From contig NZ_JOHO01000017.1 of assembly GCF_000719705.1 (NCBI RefSeq), positions 1 to 64,000 on the forward strand: a stretch of 64,000 nucleotides of DNA, written 5' to 3'. This stretch comes from Streptomyces sp. NRRL S-350. GTDB lineage: Bacteria; Actinomycetota; Actinomycetes; Streptomycetales; Streptomycetaceae. Under the pieces are notes generated by a model. That model did no database searches, was not told the origin of the DNA, and was given only the letters and a program-made list of their open reading frames with translations. Below are positions 8,057 through 17,534 of the stretch, one piece after another (position 1 is the first letter of the stretch; the number at the start of each line of letters is the position of its first letter). The translations under genes and the position numbers were made by a program.

Positions 8057-8953
8057 CTACCGGGCCTGTTCGGCGCCGGACTCGGCCCTCGCCTCGGACT
8101 CGCCCGCCTGGAACTCGGTGGCCGCCCAACTGGCCAGCAGGCGCAGCGACTCGGCCGAGGCCGAGCCCGGTTCGGCGTGGTAGGCGACCAGCACCTGGTC
8201 GGCGTCGCCGGCCGGGCGCAGGGTCTCGTACTGCAGCCTGAGCCCGCCGACCACCGAGTGGTGCAGGAGCTTGGTGCCGTGGCCTTTGTCCTGGATGTTG
8301 TGGGAGGCCCAGAGACGGCGGAACTCCTCGCTCTTGACGGAGAGTTCACCGATCAGCGAGGCGAGCCTGGGGTCGTCCGGGTCGCGTCCGGCGTCCAGCC
8401 GCAGCATGCCGACGATGTCGGAGGCCTTGCCCTCCCAGTCCACGTACAGCTCGTGGGCGCCCGGGTCGAGGAAGACGTGCCAGGCCATGTTGCGCTGCTC
8501 GGGCGGCATGGCCGCGAAGTCGCCGAACAGGGCGGTGCCGAGCCGGTTCCACGCGATGACGTCGAGGCGCCGGCCGAGGACGTACGCGGGCACGCCCTCC
8601 ATCGCGTCCAGCAGCCGCTGCAGTTCGGGCCGCACCCGCTGCACCCGGGCGGCGGCCCGGCCGGGGCGGCGGCGCGGCGGCTTGGTGAGGCGGCCGAGGT
8701 GCTCGCGCTCGGCGGGGGTGAGCCGCAGGACCCTGGCGATGGCGTCCAGCACGGCGGTGGAGACGCTCTCGCCGTGGCCCTGTTCGAGTCGGGTGTAGTA
8801 GGCGGTGCTCACTCCGGCGAGCTGGGCCAGCTCCTCGCGGCGCAGCCCGGGCACCCGGCGCCTGGTCGCGGTGTCCGGCAGGCCCACGTCCTCGGGTCGC
8901 AGCCGGGCGCGGCGGGATCGGAGGAACTCGCTGAGTTCGGTGCGCTGGTCCAT
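8057..8953 (-). CDS. XRE-family regulator with MmyB-like ligand-binding domain
   Basis: A 298-residue transcription factor. An N-terminal Cro/C1-type helix-turn-helix occupies about residues 8-75: LRSRRARLRPEDVGLP, then VPGLRREELAQLAGVS and YYTRLEQGHGESVS. The C-terminal part (about 105-280) matches the MmyB-like, PAS-like sensor: DVIAWNRLGTALFGDF, NMAWHVFLDPGAHELY and LIGELSVKSEEFRRLW. Actinobacterial members usually repress a divergently transcribed dehydrogenase gene, and here an alcohol dehydrogenase does diverge from it across a 158-base region containing four phased TACGT boxes. Self- and neighbour regulation through those boxes is inference. Confidence 0.92.
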   Translation of the reverse strand: MDQRTELSEFLRSRRARLRPEDVGLPDTATRRRVPGLRREELAQLAGVSTAYYTRLEQGHGESVSTAVLDAIARVLRLTPAEREHLGRLTKPPRRRPGRAAARVQRVRPELQRLLDAMEGVPAYVLGRRLDVIAWNRLGTALFGDFAAMPPEQRNMAWHVFLDPGAHELYVDWEGKASDIVGMLRLDAGRDPDDPRLASLIGELSVKSEEFRRLWASHNIQDKGHGTKLLHHSVVGGLRLQYETLRPAGDADQVLVAYHAEPGSASAESLRLLASWAATEFQAGESEARAESGAEQAR

Positions 8954-9014
8954 GACTGCAGTATGCGGGCGATCCGGTGCCGGGGGTCGGGCGCGAGGGT
9001 GATACTGCCGTGCG

Positions 9015-9064
9015 TACGTTCCGGGGCCGTACGTCCCGCCTCCCTACGTCCCGGCTTCGTACGT
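9015..9064. promoter_or_regulatory. four TACGT boxes at exact 15-bp spacing (candidate operator array)
   Basis: TACGT begins at 9015, 9030, 9045 and 9060, an exact 15-base period, each in a CGTACGTTCC/CCTACGTCCC-like context. A tandem GTTGATC duplication follows at 9063-9076. The array lies between the divergent XRE regulator (start 8953) and the alcohol dehydrogenase (start 9112). Phasing of 1.5 helical turns puts alternate boxes on opposite DNA faces. It is the obvious candidate binding region for the XRE protein; that link is inferred. Confidence 0.6.
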
Positions 9065-9111
9065 TGATCGTTGATCTGGCTGGCCCGATCGGGCCGCCGC
9101 AGGCTTGGGGC

Positions 9112-10230
9112 ATGACGAACGAGACGCCGCAGAGCACCACCACCCCGAACACCACCACCGCGAGCACCACCACCGCGAGCACCACCCGCACCGTCGCTGC
9201 CTACGCGGCGCAGCAGCCCGACGCCCCGCTGGCGAAGACCACCGTCACCCGACGGGCCGTCGGCGCGCAGGACATCGTGATCGACGTCCGGTACTCCGGC
9301 ATCTGCCACTCCGACATCCACCAGGTCGGTGAGGACTGGGGCACGGGCATCTTCCCGATGGTCCCGGGCCACGAGATCGCCGGCGTGGTCGCCGAGGTCG
9401 GCCCCGGCGTCACCCGCTGGAAGGTCGGCGACCGGGTCGGCGTCGGCTGCTTCGTCGACTCCTGCCGGGAGTGCGACAACTGCCGGGCCGGCCTGCAGCA
9501 GTACTGCACCGGCGAGGGCGGCGTCGTCTTCACCTACAACGACACGGGCAAGGACGGCCTGCCGACGTACGGCGGCTACTCGACGGAGCTCGTCGTCGAC
9601 GAGGCGTACGCGCTGCGCATCCCCGACAACCTGCCGCTGGACGCCGCCGCGCCGCTGCTGTGCGCGGGCATCACGCTGTACTCGCCGCTCGCGCACTGGG
9701 GCGCGGGCCCGGGCAAGAAGGTCGCGATCGTGGGCCTCGGCGGTCTCGGCCACCTGGGCGTGAAGCTCGCCCACGCGATGGGCGCGGAGGTCACCGTGCT
9801 CAGCCAGTCGCTGCGCAAGCGCGAGGACGGTCTGAAGCTCGGCGCCGACCACTACCGGGCCACCTCAGACCCGGCGACCTTCGCCGAACTCGCGGGCAGC
9901 TTCGACCTGATCGTGAACACCGTCTCCGCCGACCTCGACCTCAGCGCCTACCTGGGGCTGCTGCGCGTCGACGGCACCATGGTGCAGCTCGGCGCGCCGG
10001 AGAAGCCCGTCACGGTCAACGCGCACGCGCTGCTGACCGGGCGGCGTTCGCTGGCCGGGTCGATGATCGGAGGCCTGCCGGCGACCCAGGAGATGCTGGA
10101 CTTCTGCGGTGAGCACGGCATCACCGCCGAGATCGAGCTGATCCCGGCCGACCGGATCAACGAGGCCTACCGTCGGGTGCTGGACGGCGACGTCCGGTTC
10201 CGCTTCGTCATCGACGCCGCGACCATCTGA
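9112..10230 (+). CDS. zinc-dependent NAD(P)-linked alcohol dehydrogenase (cinnamyl-alcohol-dehydrogenase/YahK type)
   Basis: A 372-residue medium-chain dehydrogenase. The catalytic zinc ligands are Cys65 in GICHSD and His87-Glu88 in VPGHEIAG; the structural zinc site is the four-cysteine block CRECDNC plus YC at 118-132; the cofactor Rossmann loop is [11 protein letters not shown]. This architecture reversibly interconverts aldehydes and primary alcohols. The first 27 residues are an unusual Thr/Ser-rich tract ([12 protein letters not shown]) that is not part of the fold; no internal start avoids it. The gene diverges from an XRE/MmyB regulator, the usual arrangement for regulator-controlled dehydrogenases. 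Confidence 0.93.
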   Translation: MTNETPQSTTTPNTTTASTTTASTTRTVAAYAAQQPDAPLAKTTVTRRAVGAQDIVIDVRYSGICHSDIHQVGEDWGTGIFPMVPGHEIAGVVAEVGPGVTRWKVGDRVGVGCFVDSCRECDNCRAGLQQYCTGEGGVVFTYNDTGKDGLPTYGGYSTELVVDEAYALRIPDNLPLDAAAPLLCAGITLYSPLAHWGAGPGKKVAIVGLGGLGHLGVKLAHAMGAEVTVLSQSLRKREDGLKLGADHYRATSDPATFAELAGSFDLIVNTVSADLDLSAYLGLLRVDGTMVQLGAPEKPVTVNAHALLTGRRSLAGSMIGGLPATQEMLDFCGEHGITAEIELIPADRINEAYRRVLDGDVRFRFVIDAATI

Positions 10231-10289
10231 CGGTCGGCTCTGACGGCCGGCGCGCGGAACGGCCGCCCAGTACGGCGGCACGTCCCGCC

Positions 10290-10360
10290 GTACGGAACCC
10301 GTACGGAACCCCCGTACAGGACCCCGTACGTGAACCCCGTACTCCGACCCCGTACCTGAG
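10290..10360. repeat. six degenerate 11-13-bp GTAC-A/C-rich tandem repeats
   Basis: GTAC begins at 10290, 10301, 10314, 10326, 10339 and 10352, each followed by a GGAACCC/AGGACCCC-like half. Spacing is 11, 13, 12, 13 and 13 bases. It lies in the 191-base convergent gap after the alcohol dehydrogenase. Coding potential is absent. It could be slippage-derived or a protein-binding array close to helical phase. Confidence 0.75.
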
Positions 10361-10421
10361 CCCGCACGAAGGTGCCCCGCGTCCCGGCGCTCTCCCGCCA
10401 CCCGGACGCGGGGCACCCGCG

Positions 10422-10967
10422 TCACACCGAGGCCGTCCCGGCCGGCCTCCTCCGCGCCTCGCGGCGCTCCAGCCGCCGCTGCCGGCCCCGGCGCAGCGGC
10501 TGGTCGGGCAGCCAGCCGAAGGTGAGGCAGGATCCCACCACCCCGAGCAGCATCCCGAGCAGGAAGCCGCCCATGTTGGAGGTGATCCAGCTGCCCAGCG
10601 AGGCGAGGACGGCGAGGATGGAGTAGAACAGCCGCTGCGCCGGGTTGAACAGGATCAGCAGGCCGCACAGCACCATCACCGCCGGCACCAGGTACCCGGC
10701 CAGCCCCTGCATGCCGACGTGCAGGACGACGGGCAGCGGGGCCTTGAGGGTGAACAGGACCTCGGCCCCGCCGAGCGTCACCAGCAGCCCGCCCCAGAAC
10801 GGTCGCCTGCCCCGCCAGTCGCGCTTGGCCGGTCGGGCGGCGGGCTCGGCGGCGGGAGCCGTGGCAGCGGCGCGGGGTGTGGCGGCCGTCCCCTCGGCCG
10901 CCACCTCCTCGGCGCGTGTCGGGGCGCTCTCGCCGGTCGCGGCCGGTTCCGGTACGGACGCCGTCAT
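10422..10967 (-). CDS. DUF6114 membrane protein
   Basis: A 181-residue protein: an Ala/Glu/Pro-rich cytosolic N-terminus (1-50), then RDWRGRRPFWGGLLVTLGG and about four hydrophobic spans to residue 150, with PLPVVLHVGMQGLAGYLVPAV, then a basic tail. This pattern and its partner match the DUF6114 family of streptomycetes, which has no known biochemical role. It starts two bases after the stop of the DUF6230 gene, so the pair is translationally linked. The usual genomic pairing suggests the two proteins work together at the membrane, which is inference. Confidence 0.85.
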   Translation of the reverse strand: MTASVPEPAATGESAPTRAEEVAAEGTAATPRAAATAPAAEPAARPAKRDWRGRRPFWGGLLVTLGGAEVLFTLKAPLPVVLHVGMQGLAGYLVPAVMVLCGLLILFNPAQRLFYSILAVLASLGSWITSNMGGFLLGMLLGVVGSCLTFGWLPDQPLRRGRQRRLERREARRRPAGTASV

Positions 10968-10969
10968 GC

Positions 10970-11626
10970 TCAGCAGCCCTGGGAGTTGAAGCTCAGCCGC
11001 AGGTTGGGCAGTTTGAACCCGACGGCGGTGCTCGCGTAGTTGTGCTGGTTGAGGTGGGTCAGCTGGACGGTGTCGGCCTGCTGTCCGAAGACGCCCGGGT
11101 TGCCCTTGCCCGCCGGGCCGGCCTTGGTGTAGGTGCTGGCGTCGCCGCCGATCTCGATGTTGGTGAACTCCGCGTCGCCGGAGAGCATGTCGGAGTCGGT
11201 GGTGAGGTTGGTGGCGCTGACGGGGGTGCCGCCGTCGCCCGCGTGGATCACCAGGTTGATGCCGCCGAGGTCGACGCTCTGGCACAGGTTGGTGATCTGG
11301 GCGGTCTTGATCGCGGACACCGCGACCAGCACCTGCCCGCCGGTGGAGCCCGCGTTGGGGCTGTCGGGGATCATCGAGTCCAGGCCGCCGAACTGTGCGA
11401 AGCCCTGGCCCTCCAGCTTGTCCGCGGTGATCGTGAACGGCATGCCGGAGATGGAGAACTGCGCGGCGAGCACGCCCTGGGCGGTGAGCGCCATCAGGAC
11501 GCCCCCGGCCGCGACGGCCGGTACGGCCATCAGGGCGGTGCGCTTCAGTCGGACCCGGCCTCTTCTCGGCCCGGTCGGCGTCTGCTCGGTCTCGGCCGCC
11601 GCAGCGGCGTCCTCGGACATGGCCAT
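10970..11626 (-). CDS. DUF6230 exported/cell-surface protein
   Basis: A 218-residue protein. After a short acidic N-terminus, RRGRVRLKRTALM precedes a hydrophobic stretch (about 30-52), an anchor or uncleaved signal. The extracytoplasmic part is a beta-rich domain with ITADKLEGQGFAQFGG, LVAVSAIKTAQITNLCQSV and LPNLRLSFNSQGC, typical of DUF6230. Two cysteines (NLCQ and the C-terminal Cys) could form a disulfide. The ATG at 11626 was chosen because GGGAG lies five bases upstream; a second ATG six bases in is possible. It is paired with DUF6114 downstream and a TetR regulator upstream. Confidence 0.85.
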   Translation of the reverse strand: MAMSEDAAAAAETEQTPTGPRRGRVRLKRTALMAVPAVAAGGVLMALTAQGVLAAQFSISGMPFTITADKLEGQGFAQFGGLDSMIPDSPNAGSTGGQVLVAVSAIKTAQITNLCQSVDLGGINLVIHAGDGGTPVSATNLTTDSDMLSGDAEFTNIEIGGDASTYTKAGPAGKGNPGVFGQQADTVQLTHLNQHNYASTAVGFKLPNLRLSFNSQGC

Positions 11627-11765
11627 GTGTGCTCCCTGTGGGTGGGTGGGGTGTGCAGGCACTGGCACGTCGTCCTGGCGCGGACAGCGTTCGCCGGCCC
11701 GACCGGCCCGTCCGCCCCGTGGCAGCGGGGCGGATCCGGTCGGAGCGCGGTGGGTAACTGGTAAG

Positions 11766-13643
<1,878 letters not shown>

Positions 13644-13666
13644 CGCCGGGGCCCCACCGGCCCGAC

Positions 13667-13703
13667 AGCGGCGTACGGCACCCGCACCACGCCGTACGCC
13701 GCT
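13667..13703 (+). terminator. strong hairpin terminator
   Basis: A perfect 13-bp stem (AGCGGCGTACGGC / GCCGTACGCCGCT) with an 11-base loop begins 24 bases after the secreted-protein stop. There is no U-tract, which is common for GC-rich actinobacterial terminators. Confidence 0.75.
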
Positions 13704-13832
13704 CCCCCGTACCGTGCCCGCGCCGTGCCGCCGCGGCGCGCCCCGCGCCCTCCCCCGGACGTCGGGACGCCGAAGTGACCGGCCGGTAGGGTGGCGCCGC
13801 ACGGAGACGGCGAACCGGAACGGGGCGGGCAC

Positions 13833-14789
13833 ATGGCCAACGGCACCAGCGGCGGCAACGGCACCAGCGGTGCGGGCGACACACCCGGCACCCGCGACAC
13901 GCAAGACAGCGGTAGCGGCAACCACACCGGCACGGGCTTCTTCACGTCGGTGGCCGACGCCGCCGAACAGCTGGCCGCCGCCGGCTACCTCGCCTCCACC
14001 GCCGTGGCCACCACCGTCTTCCTCGCCGACCGGCTCGGCAAGCCGCTGCTGGTCGAGGGCCCCGCCGGAGTCGGCAAGACCGAACTCGCCAAGGCCGTCG
14101 CCGAGATCGGGCGGGCCCGGCTGGTCCGCCTGCAGTGCTACGAGGGCATCGACGAGGCCCGCGCGCTCTACGAGTGGAACCACGCCAAGCAGTTGCTGCG
14201 GATCACCGCCGGCCGCGACGAGGGCTGGCAGGACGCCCGCACCGACATCTTCGGCGAGGAGTTCCTGCTCACCCGCCCACTGCTCACCGCCATCCGCGGC
14301 GAGGAGCCGACGGTGCTGCTGATCGACGAGATGGACAAGGCCGACGTCGAAGTCGAGGCGCTGCTGCTGGAGGTGCTCAGCGACTTCCAGGTCACCGTCC
14401 CCGAACTCGGCACCATCACCGCGAGCCGCCGCCCGTTCGTCCTGCTCACCTCCAACGCCACCCGCGAACTCTCCGAGGCGCTGCGCCGGCGCTGCCTCTT
14501 CCTCCACCTCGACTACCCGGACGCCGAGTCGGAGCGCCGGATCGTCCGGCTCAAGGTGCCCGGCCTGGACGACACCCTGGCCGAATCGCTGGTCCGGATC
14601 GTCGGCGCCCTGCGCGCGATGGACCTCCGCAAGGCCCCGTCCGTCGCCGAGACCATCGACTGGGCCCGCACCCTGCTCGCCCTCGGCTCGGACACCCTGG
14701 ACGAGGCGGCCGTCCGGGACACCCTCGGCGTGGTCCTCAAGCACCAGGACGACATCCGCAAGGCCGCCGGGAAGCTCACTCCCGCATGA
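13833..14789 (+). CDS. MoxR-type AAA+ ATPase
   Basis: A 318-residue cytosolic AAA+ protein. Walker A GPAGVGKT is at residues 76-83, Walker B VLLIDEMDKAD about 161-171, sensor 1 in LLTSNATRELSEALRRRC (which also holds the arginine finger RRRC), and a helical lid beyond 220. MoxR ATPases act as chaperones that activate partner VWA proteins by metal insertion or assembly. The first 35 residues are a Gly/Thr/Ser-rich disordered leader. ATG 13833 was preferred; an in-frame GTG at 13791 would add 14 residues. Its stop overlaps the start of a CoxE-like VWA gene by four bases, the classic MoxR-VWA pair. Confidence 0.92.
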   Translation: MANGTSGGNGTSGAGDTPGTRDTQDSGSGNHTGTGFFTSVADAAEQLAAAGYLASTAVATTVFLADRLGKPLLVEGPAGVGKTELAKAVAEIGRARLVRLQCYEGIDEARALYEWNHAKQLLRITAGRDEGWQDARTDIFGEEFLLTRPLLTAIRGEEPTVLLIDEMDKADVEVEALLLEVLSDFQVTVPELGTITASRRPFVLLTSNATRELSEALRRRCLFLHLDYPDAESERRIVRLKVPGLDDTLAESLVRIVGALRAMDLRKAPSVAETIDWARTLLALGSDTLDEAAVRDTLGVVLKHQDDIRKAAGKLTPA

Positions 14790-16282
14790 CCGCCACACCG
14801 CGGCCGGGCGGCCCGGGACCGTCCACCCGGGAGGCGGCCGACACCGCCGCCCGCCTCACCGGCCTGGTCCGGGCCCTGCGCGGGCACGGCCTGCGGATCG
14901 GCCCCGCCGAAACGGTGGACGCAGCCGCCGTCCTCGACGTCCTCGGTTTCGCCGACCGCGAGCAGATGCGGGCCGGGCTGGCCGCCGCCCTGCTGCGCTC
15001 CGACGGCCAGCGGTCGGTCTTCGACGCGACCTTCGACCTGTTCTTCCCGCTGGGCGTCGGCACCCCCGAAGCCGTCCGCGCCGACCCGCCGCCGCTGCCC
15101 GACGGCCCCGAGCCACCCCGCTTCGGCCGCCCCGACCCGCTGCGGGACCAGCTGCGCGAGCGGCTCGCCGCCGCGCTCGCCGCCGACGACCTCGCCGCTC
15201 AGGCCCGACTGGCCGGCGAGGTGGTGGAGGCCTTCGGCCGCTACGGCGCCGGCAGCGCCCCCGGCTCCGCCGGCTGGTCCGCGCAGCAGGCGCTCGGCCG
15301 GCTCTCCCCCGAGACGCTGCTCGCCCGGATCCTCGCCGCCCTGCGCGACCGGCAGGCCGTACGCGACCAGCACGGCGGCCCGCTCGACCGGCATGGCGCC
15401 ACGGACCTCGCCGACCGTCTCCTCGCCGACGAGATCCGCCGCCGCATCAGCGACTTCCGCGCCCTGGTCTCCGGCGAGGCCCGCCGCCGCGCCGCCGAAC
15501 TGCACGGCCCCGAGCGGATCGCCGAACGCGCCGTCGCCCCGACCGCCGACCGGATCGACTTCCTCTACGCCGGCCGCGACCAGCTCGCCGAACTACGCCG
15601 CACCGTGCACCCGCTGGCCCGCAAGCTCGCCACCCGCCTGGCCGCCCGACGCCGCCGCGCCGCCCGCGGGCAGATCGACCTGCGCCGCACCCTGCGCCGC
15701 TCCCTGACCACCGGCGGCGTGCCGCTGCGCCCCGCGTACCGGCTGCGCCGCCCGGCCCGGCCGGAACTGGTGCTGCTGTGCGACGTCTCGGGCTCAGTGG
15801 CGGGCTTCGCCGACTTCACCATGCTGCTGGTGCAGGCGATGAGCGAACAGTTCAGCAAGGTACGGGTGTTCGCCTTCGTCAACCGCACCGCCGAGGTCAC
15901 CGGCCTGCTCCGCGACGGCGACGACCCGGCCCGCCTGGCCGCCCGGATCCTCGCCGAGGCCGACGTGACGGGCCACCACGGCAACAGCGACTACGGCTCC
16001 GCCCTGGGCGACTTCGCCGGGCACCACCTGGACGCGGTCGGCCCGCGCACCTGTGTCCTCGTCCTCGGCGACGCCCGCACCAACCACCGCGACCCCGACC
16101 CGGACGCACTGCGCCGGATCGCCGCCCGGGCCCGGCGGGTCTTCTGGCTCAACCCCGAGCCGCCCTCCCTCTGGCCCACCGGCGACTCCGCCGCCCTCGC
16201 CTACGCCGACGTCGTGGAGATGCACCCCTGCCGCAACGCCCGCCGCCTCGGCGAACTGATCACCCGCCTGCTGCCGGTCTGA
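14786..16282 (+). CDS. CoxE-like VWA-domain protein, partner of the MoxR ATPase
   Basis: A 498-residue cytosolic protein. The N-terminal two-thirds is helical and Arg-rich (ERIAERAVAPTADRIDF). A VWA domain fills about residues 325-498 with an intact metal-ion-dependent adhesion site, DVSGS at 333-337, plus NRTAEVTG and LVLGDARTNHRDPDPD. CoxE/YehP-type proteins work with MoxR ATPases in metallocofactor maturation or complex assembly. The ATG overlaps the MoxR TGA, so both are made together. No oxidase or dehydrogenase client lies nearby, so the client is unknown. Confidence 0.9.
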   Translation: MTATPRPGGPGPSTREAADTAARLTGLVRALRGHGLRIGPAETVDAAAVLDVLGFADREQMRAGLAAALLRSDGQRSVFDATFDLFFPLGVGTPEAVRADPPPLPDGPEPPRFGRPDPLRDQLRERLAAALAADDLAAQARLAGEVVEAFGRYGAGSAPGSAGWSAQQALGRLSPETLLARILAALRDRQAVRDQHGGPLDRHGATDLADRLLADEIRRRISDFRALVSGEARRRAAELHGPERIAERAVAPTADRIDFLYAGRDQLAELRRTVHPLARKLATRLAARRRRAARGQIDLRRTLRRSLTTGGVPLRPAYRLRRPARPELVLLCDVSGSVAGFADFTMLLVQAMSEQFSKVRVFAFVNRTAEVTGLLRDGDDPARLAARILAEADVTGHHGNSDYGSALGDFAGHHLDAVGPRTCVLVLGDARTNHRDPDPDALRRIAARARRVFWLNPEPPSLWPTGDSAALAYADVVEMHPCRNARRLGELITRLLPV

Positions 16283-16309
16283 CGCCGCCCGGGGAGACCC
16301 CGGGCGGCG
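16283..16309 (+). terminator. terminator of the MoxR-VWA operon
   Basis: A perfect 12-bp GC stem (CGCCGCCCGGGG / CCCCGGGCGGCG) with the 3-base loop AGA starts immediately after the VWA stop codon. Because it lies between convergent genes it may serve both strands. Confidence 0.85.
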
Positions 16310-16363
16310 CAGGCCGGCTTCGCCTCCCGGCCCGGGCGACCGGCCCGGCGACTAGCCCTGCGG

Positions 16364-17395
16364 CTAGTCCTGCGACTGGTCCTGCGTCCGGTCCAGTGAC
16401 CCGAGGAAGTCCAGCAGCGCCTCGTTGACCTCCGCCGGCCGCTCCTGCTGCGTCCAGTGCCCGGTCTCCGGGAGGCGGACGTGCCGGTGCAGATGCGGCG
16501 TCACCTGCTCCAGCAGGTGGGCCATCACCTCGGCCGGGACCATGGCGTTCACCAGGTCCTCGTCACCGACGACGTACAGCGCGGGCGCCTCGATCCGCCG
16601 GCCGGCGAACGCCGCCATCAGCTCGTTGTTCCGGTCGATGTTGCGGTACCAGTTGAGGCCGCCGGTGAAGGCCCGCTCACCGTGCCGGGCGTAGTCGGCC
16701 GCGAACGCGTCGAGGTCCGCCTCGGTGAGCCAGGCGGGAAGCCGCTCCGGCTCCGGCAGGCTGTCCAGCAGCTTCGTGCCGTCCGGGACGACCCACGGCT
16801 TCGGGTCCCCGTCGGCGCGGGGGTGCCCGAGGATGCGGCGGAAGGAGGCCTTCGGGTCGGCTGCCAGCTCGGCGTCGGCCCGGCCCGGCTCCTGGAAGTA
16901 GATCTGGTAGAAGCCCTCGCCGAACTTCTCCCGGGCCGGCGCCAGCGGCGACGGCCCGGACGCCAGCGGCGGCACGCTCAGCCCGGCGACGCCGCGCACC
17001 AGGTCGGGGCGCAGCGCCGCGGTGGCCCAGGCGACGGGGGCGCCCCAGTCGTGCCCGACCACCACCGCCCGCTCCTCCCCGAGGGCGCCGATCAGCGCCG
17101 TCACGTCGCCGACCAGGTGCAGCAGGGTGTAGGCGTCCACGCTCGCGGGCTGCTCGCTGCGGGCGTAGCCGCGCTGGTCGGGCGCCACCACCCGGTAGCC
17201 GGCCTCGGCGAGCGGCCCGAACTGGTGGCGCCACGAGTACCAGCTCTCGGGGAAGCCGTGCAGCAGCAGGACCAGCGGCCCCTCCCCCTGTTCGGCGAGG
17301 TGCAGCCGCACCCCGTTCACCTCGACCTCGCGGTGCTTGACCGCCTCGTAGGACACCGGACTCACAGGACTCGCAGAACTCACGGAACTCCCCAT
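16364..17395 (-). CDS. epoxide-hydrolase-like alpha/beta hydrolase
   Basis: A 343-residue enzyme. Seen: VLLLHGFPESWYSWRHQ (HGFP oxyanion motif), VVAPDQRGYARSEQP, the nucleophile elbow VVVGHDWGAPVAW where Asp is the nucleophile, the cap-domain tyrosines GLNWYRNIDRNNEL, and the late acid/histidine region ALYVVGDEDLVN ... LPETGHWTQQERP. An Asp nucleophile with HGFPE and cap tyrosines is characteristic of soluble epoxide hydrolases rather than esterases. ATG 17395 gives a Ser/Val-rich 14-residue leader before the fold; no good ribosome binding site was seen. It stands alone, so the substrate is unknown. Confidence 0.9.
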   Translation of the reverse strand: MGSSVSSASPVSPVSYEAVKHREVEVNGVRLHLAEQGEGPLVLLLHGFPESWYSWRHQFGPLAEAGYRVVAPDQRGYARSEQPASVDAYTLLHLVGDVTALIGALGEERAVVVGHDWGAPVAWATAALRPDLVRGVAGLSVPPLASGPSPLAPAREKFGEGFYQIYFQEPGRADAELAADPKASFRRILGHPRADGDPKPWVVPDGTKLLDSLPEPERLPAWLTEADLDAFAADYARHGERAFTGGLNWYRNIDRNNELMAAFAGRRIEAPALYVVGDEDLVNAMVPAEVMAHLLEQVTPHLHRHVRLPETGHWTQQERPAEVNEALLDFLGSLDRTQDQSQD

Positions 17396-17475
17396 TCGAC
17401 AGAACGTACGTCCGTATCCGAACCTGCCCACCCGGCGACGGTCGGAACCCCTCGTCCTTCCGTCCACCGGAAGCA

Positions 17476-17512
17476 GCCGAGGCCGCCCCGGGGGATCCGG
17501 GACGGCCTCGGC
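17476..17512 (-). terminator. terminator downstream of the large peptidase gene
   Basis: A perfect 10-bp stem GCCGAGGCCG / CGGCCTCGGC encloses a 17-base GC loop that can pair internally. It begins 22 bases past the peptidase stop on the minus strand. Confidence 0.75.
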
Positions 17513-17534
17513 CTCAGGGTGGTCCGACGTGGTG

